Origin: a virus
DNA length: 31,777 nt
Strand: one strand, 5' to 3'
Virus record (IMG/VR): IMGVR_UViG_3300031753_000030
Coordinates: 1 to 31,777 of that record
Below are positions 20,437 through 27,620 of this stretch, in pieces. The position numbers and the translations under genes were made by a program. The notes beneath the pieces are model-generated. The model saw nothing but the letters and a program-made list of their open reading frames with translations, was not told where the DNA came from and made no database searches. Each line of letters opens with the position of its first letter. Position 1 is the stretch's first letter.

Positions 20437-22338
20437 GTGGCGATAGCGTTTAGAGCGGCATCGGCGCAGGTCTTGATGGATGCAGGGACGACACTCACCC
20501 CTGCTAATCCTGCCGGTACGCTCCCGACGGATATACTGATCGCATGCTTCGAGTATGACGGTGGGACAGGCATTACGATTACTCCGCCGACTGGCTGGAC
20601 GCTGATCGCAAAGTCAGACAACGGTGCGACCTGTGGAACAGCAGCGTACTGGGCCTTAGGCAACGTAGCGAGTAACGCCTTCGGCTTCACGAGCACTACA
20701 GCTATCGGCTGGATTCTTGGCTACTCCGGAGTTGATCCTAACACTCCGATGGACGTGGCAGCGACGAACAGTGTCAATACATCGTCGGTGACCGGAACGT
20801 GCCCTTCGATCACGACCAAGACGCCTGGCGCAGTCTGTGTCTGTATCTGCGGCTTCCAGGCGCAGAGCGCGACGTTTAGTGGACAGACGTTCACTGAACG
20901 AATGAACGGCGCGGAAGGTGGCACGAGTGATCCGCAGTCTATGGATAGCGGGGACTTCCTCGCTGTAGCGGCTGGCGCAACGGCGGCTAAGACGACGACT
21001 TCGTCAGTCGCAGCGCTGAACAACGGCATCACTGCCGCGCTTCGCCCGTTGCTCGCTGGTGTATCGCAGATCATTAGCGTCGCTCGGACGACCGCACGAC
21101 GAGCGCATCAAGCGGTAGGGATGATCGTATTCCTACACGCTCCGCGAGTCGTTGTTCCGCCGCCTACGGCTGGCATCCCACCTGCTACGCGAGGCAGGCT
21201 ATTCTCGCGAGTGTTGCAGCTTCGCGGTGGTATCGTGCCGCCGGCTGCGCCTGCGAACAGTCGCATACACATCGTGCAGGCCGCTCAGCCGCATCGGCCA
21301 GGCACGCATGTTATCTACATACATGGCGCACCGTCTACCGTTCCACAGCGACTGCCGACTCAGCCAGTTGTCGTCCAGGTACGCAATCGTCCTGCGCCTA
21401 CGCATGTCATCGCGCTACGCGGCGGTCAGTTTACGCCAGCGCCGAAGATGCATGTCGTCCTGGCTCGCAACAAGCCGCAGCCGACGCATGTCGTCTATGT
21501 TCATGGCGCGAAGTCGACTGTTCCGCAGAAGCTACCTGCACAGCCGTATGTGGTACAGGCTCGGATTCGTCCGCCTACGACGCGTGTAGTTTACATACAG
21601 GGAGCCCCGGCTCCGCCGGCTGCGCCACCTGCGGTAGCAGGACCGTCGCCAGCGACTCGTGGACGGTTCTTCTCGCGCGTTGTGTTCCTGCGGGGCAGCC
21701 CGCTTGTGGCACCGGCAGTTCCACCACCTCCGCAGCAGATACATGTCGTGCAGGCTCGAATCCGCCCGCCTGCTACGCACGTTATCTCGCAACACAATCC
21801 TGGCGGGCTAATAGCGCCGAGCGCGCCGCAGTACACGGCGGTCCTTGTCGAGCGCTCAAGGCAGCATGTAAAGACGAGCATCGTACAGCTTCGCGGTGCG
21901 GAGTCTGTTGTACCCGCAAAGCTCGCGCCACAAGTGCATGTCGTGCAGGTCCAGCACCGCCCAGCGTACGGCAAGTTCGTCTTTATACGCAACGCGGCAG
22001 TGCCGCCTCCGCCACCTCAGCCGCCAACGGTGCAGGTGCATGTGGTGCAGGTGGCTCATCGTCCGGCGAAGACGAACGTCATCTATGTGCATGGTGCGCC
22101 TTCGACGGTACCACTGCGCCTCGCGCCGCAGATTACGATCGTTCAGCAGCGGATACGCCCGGCGAAGACACATGTCATCTCTATTGCCGGCCACGCGATA
22201 CCGCCAGTGGTCGCTGTGCGCTCACCAAACTGGGAAGCGACGAGCTCGACGTGTCCTGCGCCGGGGTTCACAGACGTGGCTCCGATTACGGTGCCGTTCA
22301 CTTCATGGGCACCCATAGACCCGAACTGCACCTGCTAG
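20437..22338 (+). CDS. Repeat-containing fibre-like protein, 633 aa
   Basis: GTG 20437, immediately after the previous TAA. Residues 1-205 are a beta domain ('ITPPTGWTLIAKSDNGATCG', 'FGFTSTTAIGWILGYSGVDP') related to the duplicated domain of the 17722 gene. Residues about 212-595 are about twelve degenerate repeats of roughly 30 residues with the theme 'HVVQxRxRPxxTHVIYxHGA' then 'PSTVPxxLPxQ'. The tail carries one PNWEA motif and ends 'VPFTSWAPIDPNCTC', echoing the end of the 23119 gene. It is very Pro/Val/Arg/His-rich and likely an elongated fibre or a surface-binding module. I know no described family with this repeat. Confidence 0.75.
   Translation: MAIAFRAASAQVLMDAGTTLTPANPAGTLPTDILIACFEYDGGTGITITPPTGWTLIAKSDNGATCGTAAYWALGNVASNAFGFTSTTAIGWILGYSGVDPNTPMDVAATNSVNTSSVTGTCPSITTKTPGAVCVCICGFQAQSATFSGQTFTERMNGAEGGTSDPQSMDSGDFLAVAAGATAAKTTTSSVAALNNGITAALRPLLAGVSQIISVARTTARRAHQAVGMIVFLHAPRVVVPPPTAGIPPATRGRLFSRVLQLRGGIVPPAAPANSRIHIVQAAQPHRPGTHVIYIHGAPSTVPQRLPTQPVVVQVRNRPAPTHVIALRGGQFTPAPKMHVVLARNKPQPTHVVYVHGAKSTVPQKLPAQPYVVQARIRPPTTRVVYIQGAPAPPAAPPAVAGPSPATRGRFFSRVVFLRGSPLVAPAVPPPPQQIHVVQARIRPPATHVISQHNPGGLIAPSAPQYTAVLVERSRQHVKTSIVQLRGAESVVPAKLAPQVHVVQVQHRPAYGKFVFIRNAAVPPPPPQPPTVQVHVVQVAHRPAKTNVIYVHGAPSTVPLRLAPQITIVQQRIRPAKTHVISIAGHAIPPVVAVRSPNWEATSSTCPAPGFTDVAPITVPFTSWAPIDPNCTC
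21070..22219 (+). repeat. About 12 degenerate tandem protein repeats (THVIYxHGAPSTVP type)
   Basis: The coding repeats are about 90 nt each. Two units (ATRGRLFSRVLQLRGG near 21184 and ATRGRFFSRVVFLRGS near 21652) are closely similar and five units apart, so a five-unit block appears to have been duplicated. Confidence 0.7.
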
Positions 22339-22348
22339 GGAGGACATA

Positions 22349-23119
22349 GTGTCAATCACAAATGCTGAGTTAGTATTCCTCGCGGCTGTGAACAGGCCGA
22401 ATGACGATGTGAGCACAGGCGGCGGAGCTATTGATCTCACATGCGGCTGCGGAGCGATCAATCATCTAACCGCTGCGGCTGTGATTAGCTTCGTGTCGAC
22501 GAACAGTGGCGATACGATGAACATCACGATCAGCGGCAGGACCGCTAGTGGCGTCTATACCACTGAGACGCTCGCTATGAACGGAACGACTGAGGTTAGC
22601 TCTGTCAACACCTATCAGCGCATCCTCGACGTTACGTTCGCGTCGCTGCCAGCAGGCGTGATCAGTGTATACCAAGGTACGGGCACTGGCACGCTGATCG
22701 GCGGGTTCAACAGCGCTGGGCATCCTTACTACAAGGACACCGCGCTGTTCAAGAAATCAGCGTCGAGCTCGACCGCGGTGACGAGGTACGACAAGGTGTT
22801 CTTCAAGAACACTGATGCATCGCTAACGCTAACAGGCGCAACAGTAACGCTGGTCGCTGACCCTTCGGGACGCATCAGCATCGGCCTCGAGACTGCGTTA
22901 AACGACGTGAACACGATCACGAACCGACTGACGGCGCCAGCAGGCATCACGTTTCAGGGAGTTGGCACTGCGATCAACGTGCCGAATAGTCAGAACTTGA
23001 CGAACGGCAGCTACATCGGCATCTGGGTCAGGCAAGCGCTACTCGCGAATGACGGAGCGTTTGACTACGGAGTCTCCGGCTCGCAGTTGGAGATTCAACT
23101 AAGCGGTAATACGACCTGA
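22349..23119 (+). CDS. Beta-rich structural protein, 256 aa
   Basis: GTG 22349 with AGGGAGG upstream. It reads MSITNAELVFLAAVNRPNDD, Thr/Ser/Gly/Asn-rich strands (TMNITISGRTASGVYTTETL), then 'HPYYKDTALFKKSASSSTAV' and 'RYDKVFFKNTDASLTLTGAT', ending in 'GSYIGIWVRQALLANDGAFD'. The 'yyyKvFfKNt' and 'iGiwvrqalladd' segments are seen in phage structural proteins of the same gene neighbourhood. Likely an appendage or tail structural component. Confidence 0.65.
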   Translation: MSITNAELVFLAAVNRPNDDVSTGGGAIDLTCGCGAINHLTAAAVISFVSTNSGDTMNITISGRTASGVYTTETLAMNGTTEVSSVNTYQRILDVTFASLPAGVISVYQGTGTGTLIGGFNSAGHPYYKDTALFKKSASSSTAVTRYDKVFFKNTDASLTLTGATVTLVADPSGRISIGLETALNDVNTITNRLTAPAGITFQGVGTAINVPNSQNLTNGSYIGIWVRQALLANDGAFDYGVSGSQLEIQLSGNTT

Positions 23120-23778
23120 TGTCAGTAGTAACGGCGAATAGGTTCCCTAATTGGGAAGCGCTAGGCGGGATATTCGCACCTCGCTTTCCTAACTGGGAGG
23201 CTTTAGGAGGCGTCGCTGCGCCTAGATTCCCTGACTGGGAGGCGATAAGCCCTGTTTCGTCGCCGAGATACCCAAATTGGGAAGCGCTAATGGGCATTGC
23301 AGCGCCTCGGTATCCCAACTGGGAGGCTCTCGGAGGCATTTTTGCTCCGAGATATCCTAATTGGGAGGCATTAGGAGCGATTGCGGCGCCTAGATATCCG
23401 AATTGGGAGGCTTTAGGGCTTCTTAGCAGCGCAAGATTCCCTAACTGGGAAGCGGTATCTGCTCTCATTGCAAACAGGTTCCCGAACTGGGAGGCCTTAG
23501 CTATAGTTCCTGCTGCAAGGTTCCCAAATTGGGAGTCGCTATCGCAGCAGAACGTCGCTGCGGCGAGATATCCGAACTGGGAAGCGCTAGGACTGATTCA
23601 GGCGCCAAGATTTCCGAACTGGGAGTCGCTGACGTCGCTGATTCAGGCACCGCGCTTCCCGAACTGGGAGTCGCTAGGGCTAATCGTCATCCTAGCAGAG
23701 CCCAACTGGGAGTCTCAGCCAAAGGAGTTCTGCTTCTACGTAGCGATCATCGTGCCGTTCCAAGCGCCGTGCATGTAG
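23119..23778 (+). CDS. PNWEAL-repeat protein, 219 aa (novel repeat family)
   Basis: ATG 23119 overlaps the previous stop (TGATG). Almost the whole protein is 14 tandem units of about 14-16 residues such as RYPNWEALGGIFAP: [RE][F/Y]-P-N-W-E-[A/S]-L, then a small hydrophobic spacer ending Ala/Pro. Trp, Pro and Glu are invariant in every unit, and the Asn is Asp in only one. The last 20 residues break the pattern (EFCFYVAIIVPFQAPCM) and resemble the end of the 20437 gene. The units use different synonymous codons, so the repeat is kept at protein level. Probably a solenoid or fibrous virion protein, with the Trp array perhaps binding glycan or wrapping DNA; function unknown. Confidence 0.8.
   Translation: MSVVTANRFPNWEALGGIFAPRFPNWEALGGVAAPRFPDWEAISPVSSPRYPNWEALMGIAAPRYPNWEALGGIFAPRYPNWEALGAIAAPRYPNWEALGLLSSARFPNWEAVSALIANRFPNWEALAIVPAARFPNWESLSQQNVAAARYPNWEALGLIQAPRFPNWESLTSLIQAPRFPNWESLGLIVILAEPNWESQPKEFCFYVAIIVPFQAPCM
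23140..23717 (+). repeat. 14 tandem PNWEA coding repeats (about 42 nt unit)
   Basis: PNWEA is written in at least eight codon combinations (for example CCT AAT TGG GAA GCG against CCG AAC TGG GAG TCG). This indicates old duplication with purifying selection on the peptide. Confidence 0.85.
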
Positions 23779-23788
23779 AGGAGGCCGC

Positions 23789-24490
23789 GTGAATCTAAGC
23801 GAGTTTAGAAGTCGCTTGCGGATAAGGATCGGGAATCCGAGCACGACAGACGTGCCGGATACGCCGAATCTTGACCAGCACATTAACGACGCGGGGCAGG
23901 AGATCTTTGACAAGTACAAGTTCAAGCGGCGTAGAGCGAGAGCTCAGTTCACGACAGTAGTTGGGCAGGACAAGTATAGCGTTAGCCAGCTAACCGACGT
24001 GATCTTTAAGGCCTGGGATAGGACTAATGGCCGTGAGCTAACGTACGTCGGCACGAATGTTCTCGCAGAGCAGGACTACAACGCGAGCCCGAACAACTTG
24101 ATACAGAACGGTAAGCCGGATAAGTGGACGTACATTGAGTCGTACTTCCAGGTGCTACCGCCGCCAGATGGCGCGTACTGCATCGAGTTCGTGTATAAGG
24201 TGATCTACTCGGCGCTGACGCAGACATCAGATGTGCCAGTGATTCCGCTGTCGTGGCATCGAGGGATGGTGATTCTCGCATCGGCGCTCTACTACGAGGA
24301 CGAGGCTCAGGACAAAGCGAAAGCGACATATCACCACGACGCGTTCGATAAGTGGGTTGCTGACAAGCCTGTTGAGGAACACGAGCAGACCGAGGCCGTC
24401 GACTCAGCTGTTGAGATACCAACCTTGTCGCCAGACTTCGCAACGCTGCGTAAGCCTGACGGCATCTTTTGGGATATTCAAGAGCCATGA
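23789..24490 (+). CDS. Head-tail adaptor (connector) protein, putative
   Basis: 233 aa, GTG 23789 with GAGGAGG upstream. It reads MNLSEFRSRLRIRIGNPSTT, 'DVPDTPNLDQHINDAGQEIF', 'YKFKRRRARAQFTTVVGQDK', 'SYFQVLPPPDGAYCIEFVYK', 'PLSWHRGMVILASALYYEDE'. The pattern of an N-terminal helix pair with 'hiN.A..ei', a beta core, then 'w...lv..as.lyy.dea' matches phage adaptor proteins of the tail-tubular-A / P22 gp4-like kind, which join the portal to a short tail. It supports a podovirus-like particle. Confidence 0.7.
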   Translation: MNLSEFRSRLRIRIGNPSTTDVPDTPNLDQHINDAGQEIFDKYKFKRRRARAQFTTVVGQDKYSVSQLTDVIFKAWDRTNGRELTYVGTNVLAEQDYNASPNNLIQNGKPDKWTYIESYFQVLPPPDGAYCIEFVYKVIYSALTQTSDVPVIPLSWHRGMVILASALYYEDEAQDKAKATYHHDAFDKWVADKPVEEHEQTEAVDSAVEIPTLSPDFATLRKPDGIFWDIQEP

Positions 24491-24765
24491 CCTTCGGATC
24501 GAGTGAAGTAAACACGCTGCTTCTTACTATCGGCTTGCCGCTGATGGGGTGGCTAGGTAGGAAAGCAGTGAAGGTGCTAACCGATCTTCGAGGAGCTGTG
24601 AGCGACTTGTCAATGTCGGTGAGCATTCTGCATGTCACCTTGCTCGGAACGGACGATCAGGGTGGGCTAGTGAGAAGAGTCGAAGGAATCTCGACTAGAG
24701 TGCACGATCTTGCCGGGAGCGTACAGGTGCTACAGGCTCGTGAGGAGTATAGGCGAGACAGATGA
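24487..24765 (+). CDS. Membrane-anchored coiled-coil protein of the lysis cassette, 92 aa
   Basis: ATG 24487 overlaps the previous stop as ATGA (the frame from 24469 starts inside the adaptor gene). One membrane helix near the N-terminus (VNTLLLTIGLPLMGWLG) is followed by a helical coiled coil (LRGAVSDLSMSVSILHVTLL, GISTRVHDLAGSVQVLQARE). Directly ahead of lysozyme and holin, it may be an i-spanin-like or XhlA/BhlA-like accessory lysis protein. The topology is supported by sequence; the role is inferred. Confidence 0.65.
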   Translation: MTFGSSEVNTLLLTIGLPLMGWLGRKAVKVLTDLRGAVSDLSMSVSILHVTLLGTDDQGGLVRRVEGISTRVHDLAGSVQVLQAREEYRRDR

Positions 24766-25238
24766 ACATGAGTCCTATAGGACTAGAGATGCTTGAGGGC
24801 CTCGAAGGCGAAAGGCTCCAGATGTATCACGACCAGGTGGGGATACCCACTATTGGCGTGGGACATAAGCTCACGGAGTCAGAGCTCTCGTCAGGCGAGA
24901 TCTGGATCGCCGGGAAGCCGTATGACTGGACAGCAGGGCTAGATAATCAGCAGGTGGATGCCTTGCTTCAGCAGGACCTAGCTGGCGACGAGAAGACCGT
25001 CACTGATACAGTGAAGGTAACGATCTCGCAGCCTCAGTTCGACGCGCTAGTGTCGTTTACGTTCAACATAGGCAACGAGGCATTTGAGCACTCGACGCTA
25101 GCGAAGCTGCTAAACCAGGCGAACTATAGCGCAGTACCAGGAGAGATGCGGCGCTGGATCAAGTCGAAAGGTCAGGTGCTAGCTGCTCTTGTACACCGTC
25201 GCGAGGTGGAGATTGCTCGCTGGAGGGCATCGGCATGA
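24762..25238 (+). CDS. Endolysin, GH24 lysozyme
   Basis: 158 aa; ATG 24762 in an ATGA overlap. Cleaves the beta-1,4 bond between MurNAc and GlcNAc in peptidoglycan at lysis. The GH24 catalytic triad is visible: E15 in 'LEGERL', D24 in 'MYHDQVG', T30 in 'IPTIGVGH'. Spacing (9 and 6 residues) is that of T4 lysozyme (E11, D20, T26). The helical lobe follows with 'ISQPQFDALVSFTFNIG' and the C-terminal 'ALVHRREVEIARW'. No signal peptide or SAR segment, so it depends on the holin that overlaps its end. Confidence 0.92.
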   Translation: MNMSPIGLEMLEGLEGERLQMYHDQVGIPTIGVGHKLTESELSSGEIWIAGKPYDWTAGLDNQQVDALLQQDLAGDEKTVTDTVKVTISQPQFDALVSFTFNIGNEAFEHSTLAKLLNQANYSAVPGEMRRWIKSKGQVLAALVHRREVEIARWRASA

Positions 25239-25672
25239 GTGGATTGCTTGACGCACTGAACCCGCTCAAGGCGGTAATAGACACTGTCAACGGGGTCATC
25301 GGCAAGTTCGTGCCTGACCCGGCTGAGAAGCTCGCGCTCCAGTCGCAGATCGCTACGGCGACGGCGGAGTTGCAGTCGAAGATGATAGACGCCGATAGGG
25401 CCCTTGCCGACGCGCAAGCGAGCGTGATCACAGCGGAGGTCAAGTCAGATTCGTGGCTTGCGAAGAACTGGCGACCGATTCTGATGCTCACCTTCACCTT
25501 CATCATAGCGTGGAACTACATCTTCGTACCGATTCTCGGAGTGACAGCAGCTGCGATTCCCGCTGATATGTGGACTCTGATGAAGATCGGAGTTGGCGGC
25601 TACGTAATAGGACGAAGCGGTGAGAAGATCGCACCTGCGGTGGCTTCGGCAGTCACGGGCAACGGGAAATAG
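25235..25672 (+). CDS. Holin, GTA_holin_3TM-like
   Basis: 145 aa; ATG 25235 in an ATGA overlap with the lysozyme. The helical N-terminal half has 'DPAEKLALQSQIATATAELQ'. 'DSWLAKNWRPILMLTFTFII' then starts a membrane region continuing through 'AWNYIFVPILGV' and 'MWTLMKIGVGGYVIGRSGEK'. The 'sWlaknWRPilML.F..iiaw' signature is that of the 3TM holin found in gene transfer agents and many phages. It permeabilises the inner membrane to release the lysozyme. It ends immediately before dyad copy 6. Confidence 0.85.
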   Translation: MSGLLDALNPLKAVIDTVNGVIGKFVPDPAEKLALQSQIATATAELQSKMIDADRALADAQASVITAEVKSDSWLAKNWRPILMLTFTFIIAWNYIFVPILGVTAAAIPADMWTLMKIGVGGYVIGRSGEKIAPAVASAVTGNGK

Positions 25673-25690
25673 GTGTCCAATTCTGGACAA
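25673..25690 (+). promoter_or_regulatory. 18-bp dyad copy 6 (GTGTCCA-ATTC-TGGACAA)
   Basis: Six of seven arm pairs; the outermost T is G. It starts the nucleotide after the holin stop and is followed at once by AAGGTGG and ATG 25699, the same arrangement as copy 5. Confidence 0.75.
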
Positions 25691-25698
25691 GGTGGCGC

Positions 25699-27324
25699 AT
25701 GGCTAGACCTATAAGCGGCACCACTTCTCGGCTCAGTCCGAGGCAGTTTGCGGCACTGATGGCTGCGCCTAAGATCGAAGCTCCGCCGTTGACGTTCTTT
25801 AGTCCGCCGAAGGGACTCGACACGCTAGCGCCGCTAGGCCGCGTAGACCGACAGCACTTCGTCGGGTCACAGAATGTGATCCTCCAGCGAGGGATCACTA
25901 AGAGCCGCAATGCGTTCTCGACCTTTGGCGCGAAGCCGGCAGGAACAGACACGACGATGCTGACTGCTGACATCGAGTTCTGTTCTACGGCAGGAAGCGC
26001 GATTAAGTGGCCACTACGATGGACGCGATCGAAGTTGTATGTGTACACTGCTAGCGGCTGGTCGGATACGGGCATCTCGCATGCGATCCAGCAGTTGCCT
26101 GACGATGGCGTGAACTACGCAATGTGGAACGGGCTAGTGGTCTATTCTACAGGGATACTCGCGGCATCGCCAGGTATGATTGAGTACACGCCGCCTACAG
26201 TCGCGAATCCAGTAGGGACGTTTAGGCTGCTTGCTGGGTCGCCGACTGGCGCGCACGCGACGATGTTTGGGAATAGGATCATCGTATCGGCAGTGTACGG
26301 CCTGTTCACGAACGTCTTGAATCGCATTCAGTGGACAGTCAAGGATAACGATAACGACTGGGCTGGGCTTGGTAGCGGCTTCGAAGACCTAATCAATATG
26401 TCAGGCGGGCTCTGTGACGCGGTGATGGGAGTGTATCCGATTAGCGATACTACTGCTCTCGTCGTCCGCGAGTCGAGCATCTGGCGGATGGACCTGACAG
26501 GGTACTTTGATGCTCCGTTCCTATTCACGCTGCTAACTGACAAGCTAGGGACTTCCGCTCGGCGAACGATTCAGGCGATTACTGGCGGAGTGATCTTCCT
26601 CGGATACGATGATGTCTACATCGTGACGCTTGGCGGAATTCAGCGCATTGGCCGTCAGGCTCTCGACAGCGTGTTTCTATCTCCGTCGTTCGTGGCACTG
26701 GGCTCTACAGGGATCGCTTCTACGCTCGCGGCATCGTACGGATACTACGATCGTTGGAATCAACGCTACTGGCTAAACATCAAGGGCCTTGGCACTTTCG
26801 TTTACAGCTTCGACGATAAGGGATGGACTCAGCAGGTGTTCAGCTTCGAGCCGTGGTCGATAGAGCATGCGTACTACCAGTCAGGCTCAGGCGAGTTTCA
26901 TGGAGTGTACGTCACAGCAGATACTCGCGTCTCGGCTATATCTACGCTCTCGCTACGAGAGGACCCGACAGCGACGTCCGACGCAGACCCGTTTGGCTTC
27001 ACGGTTCCACAGACGACGTTCAACGTGTGGACAGGATATGTCTACGTCGACTCGCCGCTATTCAAGACCGAGATCGTTGAGATGCAGGTTGAGTACGACG
27101 CAGGCGTAGCGCAGAACTTGTTCTTCGACATCTATCGCGACGGCGCATGGGTGCAGTTCTCGACGGTCACTGTGCAACCGACGACAGGCGCGCAAGTGCT
27201 AAGTGTTCGAGGTAGCGTCGAAGATGAAAACCTCCAAGTGCGAGTGCGAAGTGATACCCTAGGCAAGATTAGCATCTACGCGCTACACGTCTTCGCGAGT
27301 AAGGGAGCGCTCATTCATCCGTGA
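25699..27324 (+). CDS. Beta-propeller-like tail structural protein, 541 aa
   Basis: ATG 25699 with AAGGTGG upstream, after dyad copy 6. Basic head MARPISGTTSRLSPRQFAAL, then 'SPPKGLDTLAPLGRVDRQHF', 'VGSQNVILQRGITKSRNAFS'. The 'GLdt..pl..v....f....Nvilqrg...sR.gf' opening followed by many short beta repeats (VYTASGWSDTG, IIVSAVYGLFTNVLNRIQWT, IGRQALDSVFLSPSFVALGS) resembles propeller-like tail or stabilisation proteins of short-tailed phages. The last 90 residues look like a separate beta-sandwich. Probably part of the tail hub. No catalytic motif. Confidence 0.65.
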   Translation: MARPISGTTSRLSPRQFAALMAAPKIEAPPLTFFSPPKGLDTLAPLGRVDRQHFVGSQNVILQRGITKSRNAFSTFGAKPAGTDTTMLTADIEFCSTAGSAIKWPLRWTRSKLYVYTASGWSDTGISHAIQQLPDDGVNYAMWNGLVVYSTGILAASPGMIEYTPPTVANPVGTFRLLAGSPTGAHATMFGNRIIVSAVYGLFTNVLNRIQWTVKDNDNDWAGLGSGFEDLINMSGGLCDAVMGVYPISDTTALVVRESSIWRMDLTGYFDAPFLFTLLTDKLGTSARRTIQAITGGVIFLGYDDVYIVTLGGIQRIGRQALDSVFLSPSFVALGSTGIASTLAASYGYYDRWNQRYWLNIKGLGTFVYSFDDKGWTQQVFSFEPWSIEHAYYQSGSGEFHGVYVTADTRVSAISTLSLREDPTATSDADPFGFTVPQTTFNVWTGYVYVDSPLFKTEIVEMQVEYDAGVAQNLFFDIYRDGAWVQFSTVTVQPTTGAQVLSVRGSVEDENLQVRVRSDTLGKISIYALHVFASKGALIHP

Positions 27325-27620
27325 ATATCGGCCAAACAGTAAAGCCGGATTCCTTGCAGAAGGTCCTTCAGGCGATGGCGAACAACCTTACGCCTCAGGA
27401 TAACTTGTACTGCAAGCTGCTAGGGCCGATAGTCACGGCAGGCACACACGATGTTGAGTTCACTGTGCAGCACAACCTTGGTCGCGTTCCGACGAACTAC
27501 ATTTGGAACGTCGATCAAGCGGCGATAGTGTACGACTCGAGGAGGGCGAATTGGACAACGTCGCAACTGTTCCTAAAGTGCAGCGTAGGCAGCGTGAATC
27601 TATACTTGTTGGTGATGTAG
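27321..27620 (+). CDS. Small tail-associated protein, 99 aa
   Basis: GTG 27321 in a GTGA overlap. It reads MNIGQTVKPDSLQKVLQAMA, then 'DVEFTVQHNLGRVPTNYIWN' and 'QLFLKCSVGSVNLYLLVM'. 'efti.HnLgrvPt.y.w..dq...vy' is a beta motif common in small phage tail proteins encoded near adaptor or fibre genes. Role otherwise unknown. Its 3' end overlaps the GNAT-like gene by 70 nt. Confidence 0.6.
   Translation: MNIGQTVKPDSLQKVLQAMANNLTPQDNLYCKLLGPIVTAGTHDVEFTVQHNLGRVPTNYIWNVDQAAIVYDSRRANWTTSQLFLKCSVGSVNLYLLVM

Noticed and set aside
23140-23717. CRISPR array suggested by regular repeats
   Set aside because: The repeats are about 42 nt apart, lie in an open reading frame, vary synonymously and encode a conserved peptide, so they are protein repeats.
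24024-24638. 204-aa leftward open frame opposite the adaptor
   Set aside because: Antisense to the adaptor and the lysis-cassette gene, with an Arg/Ser-rich product and no promoter or ribosome site.
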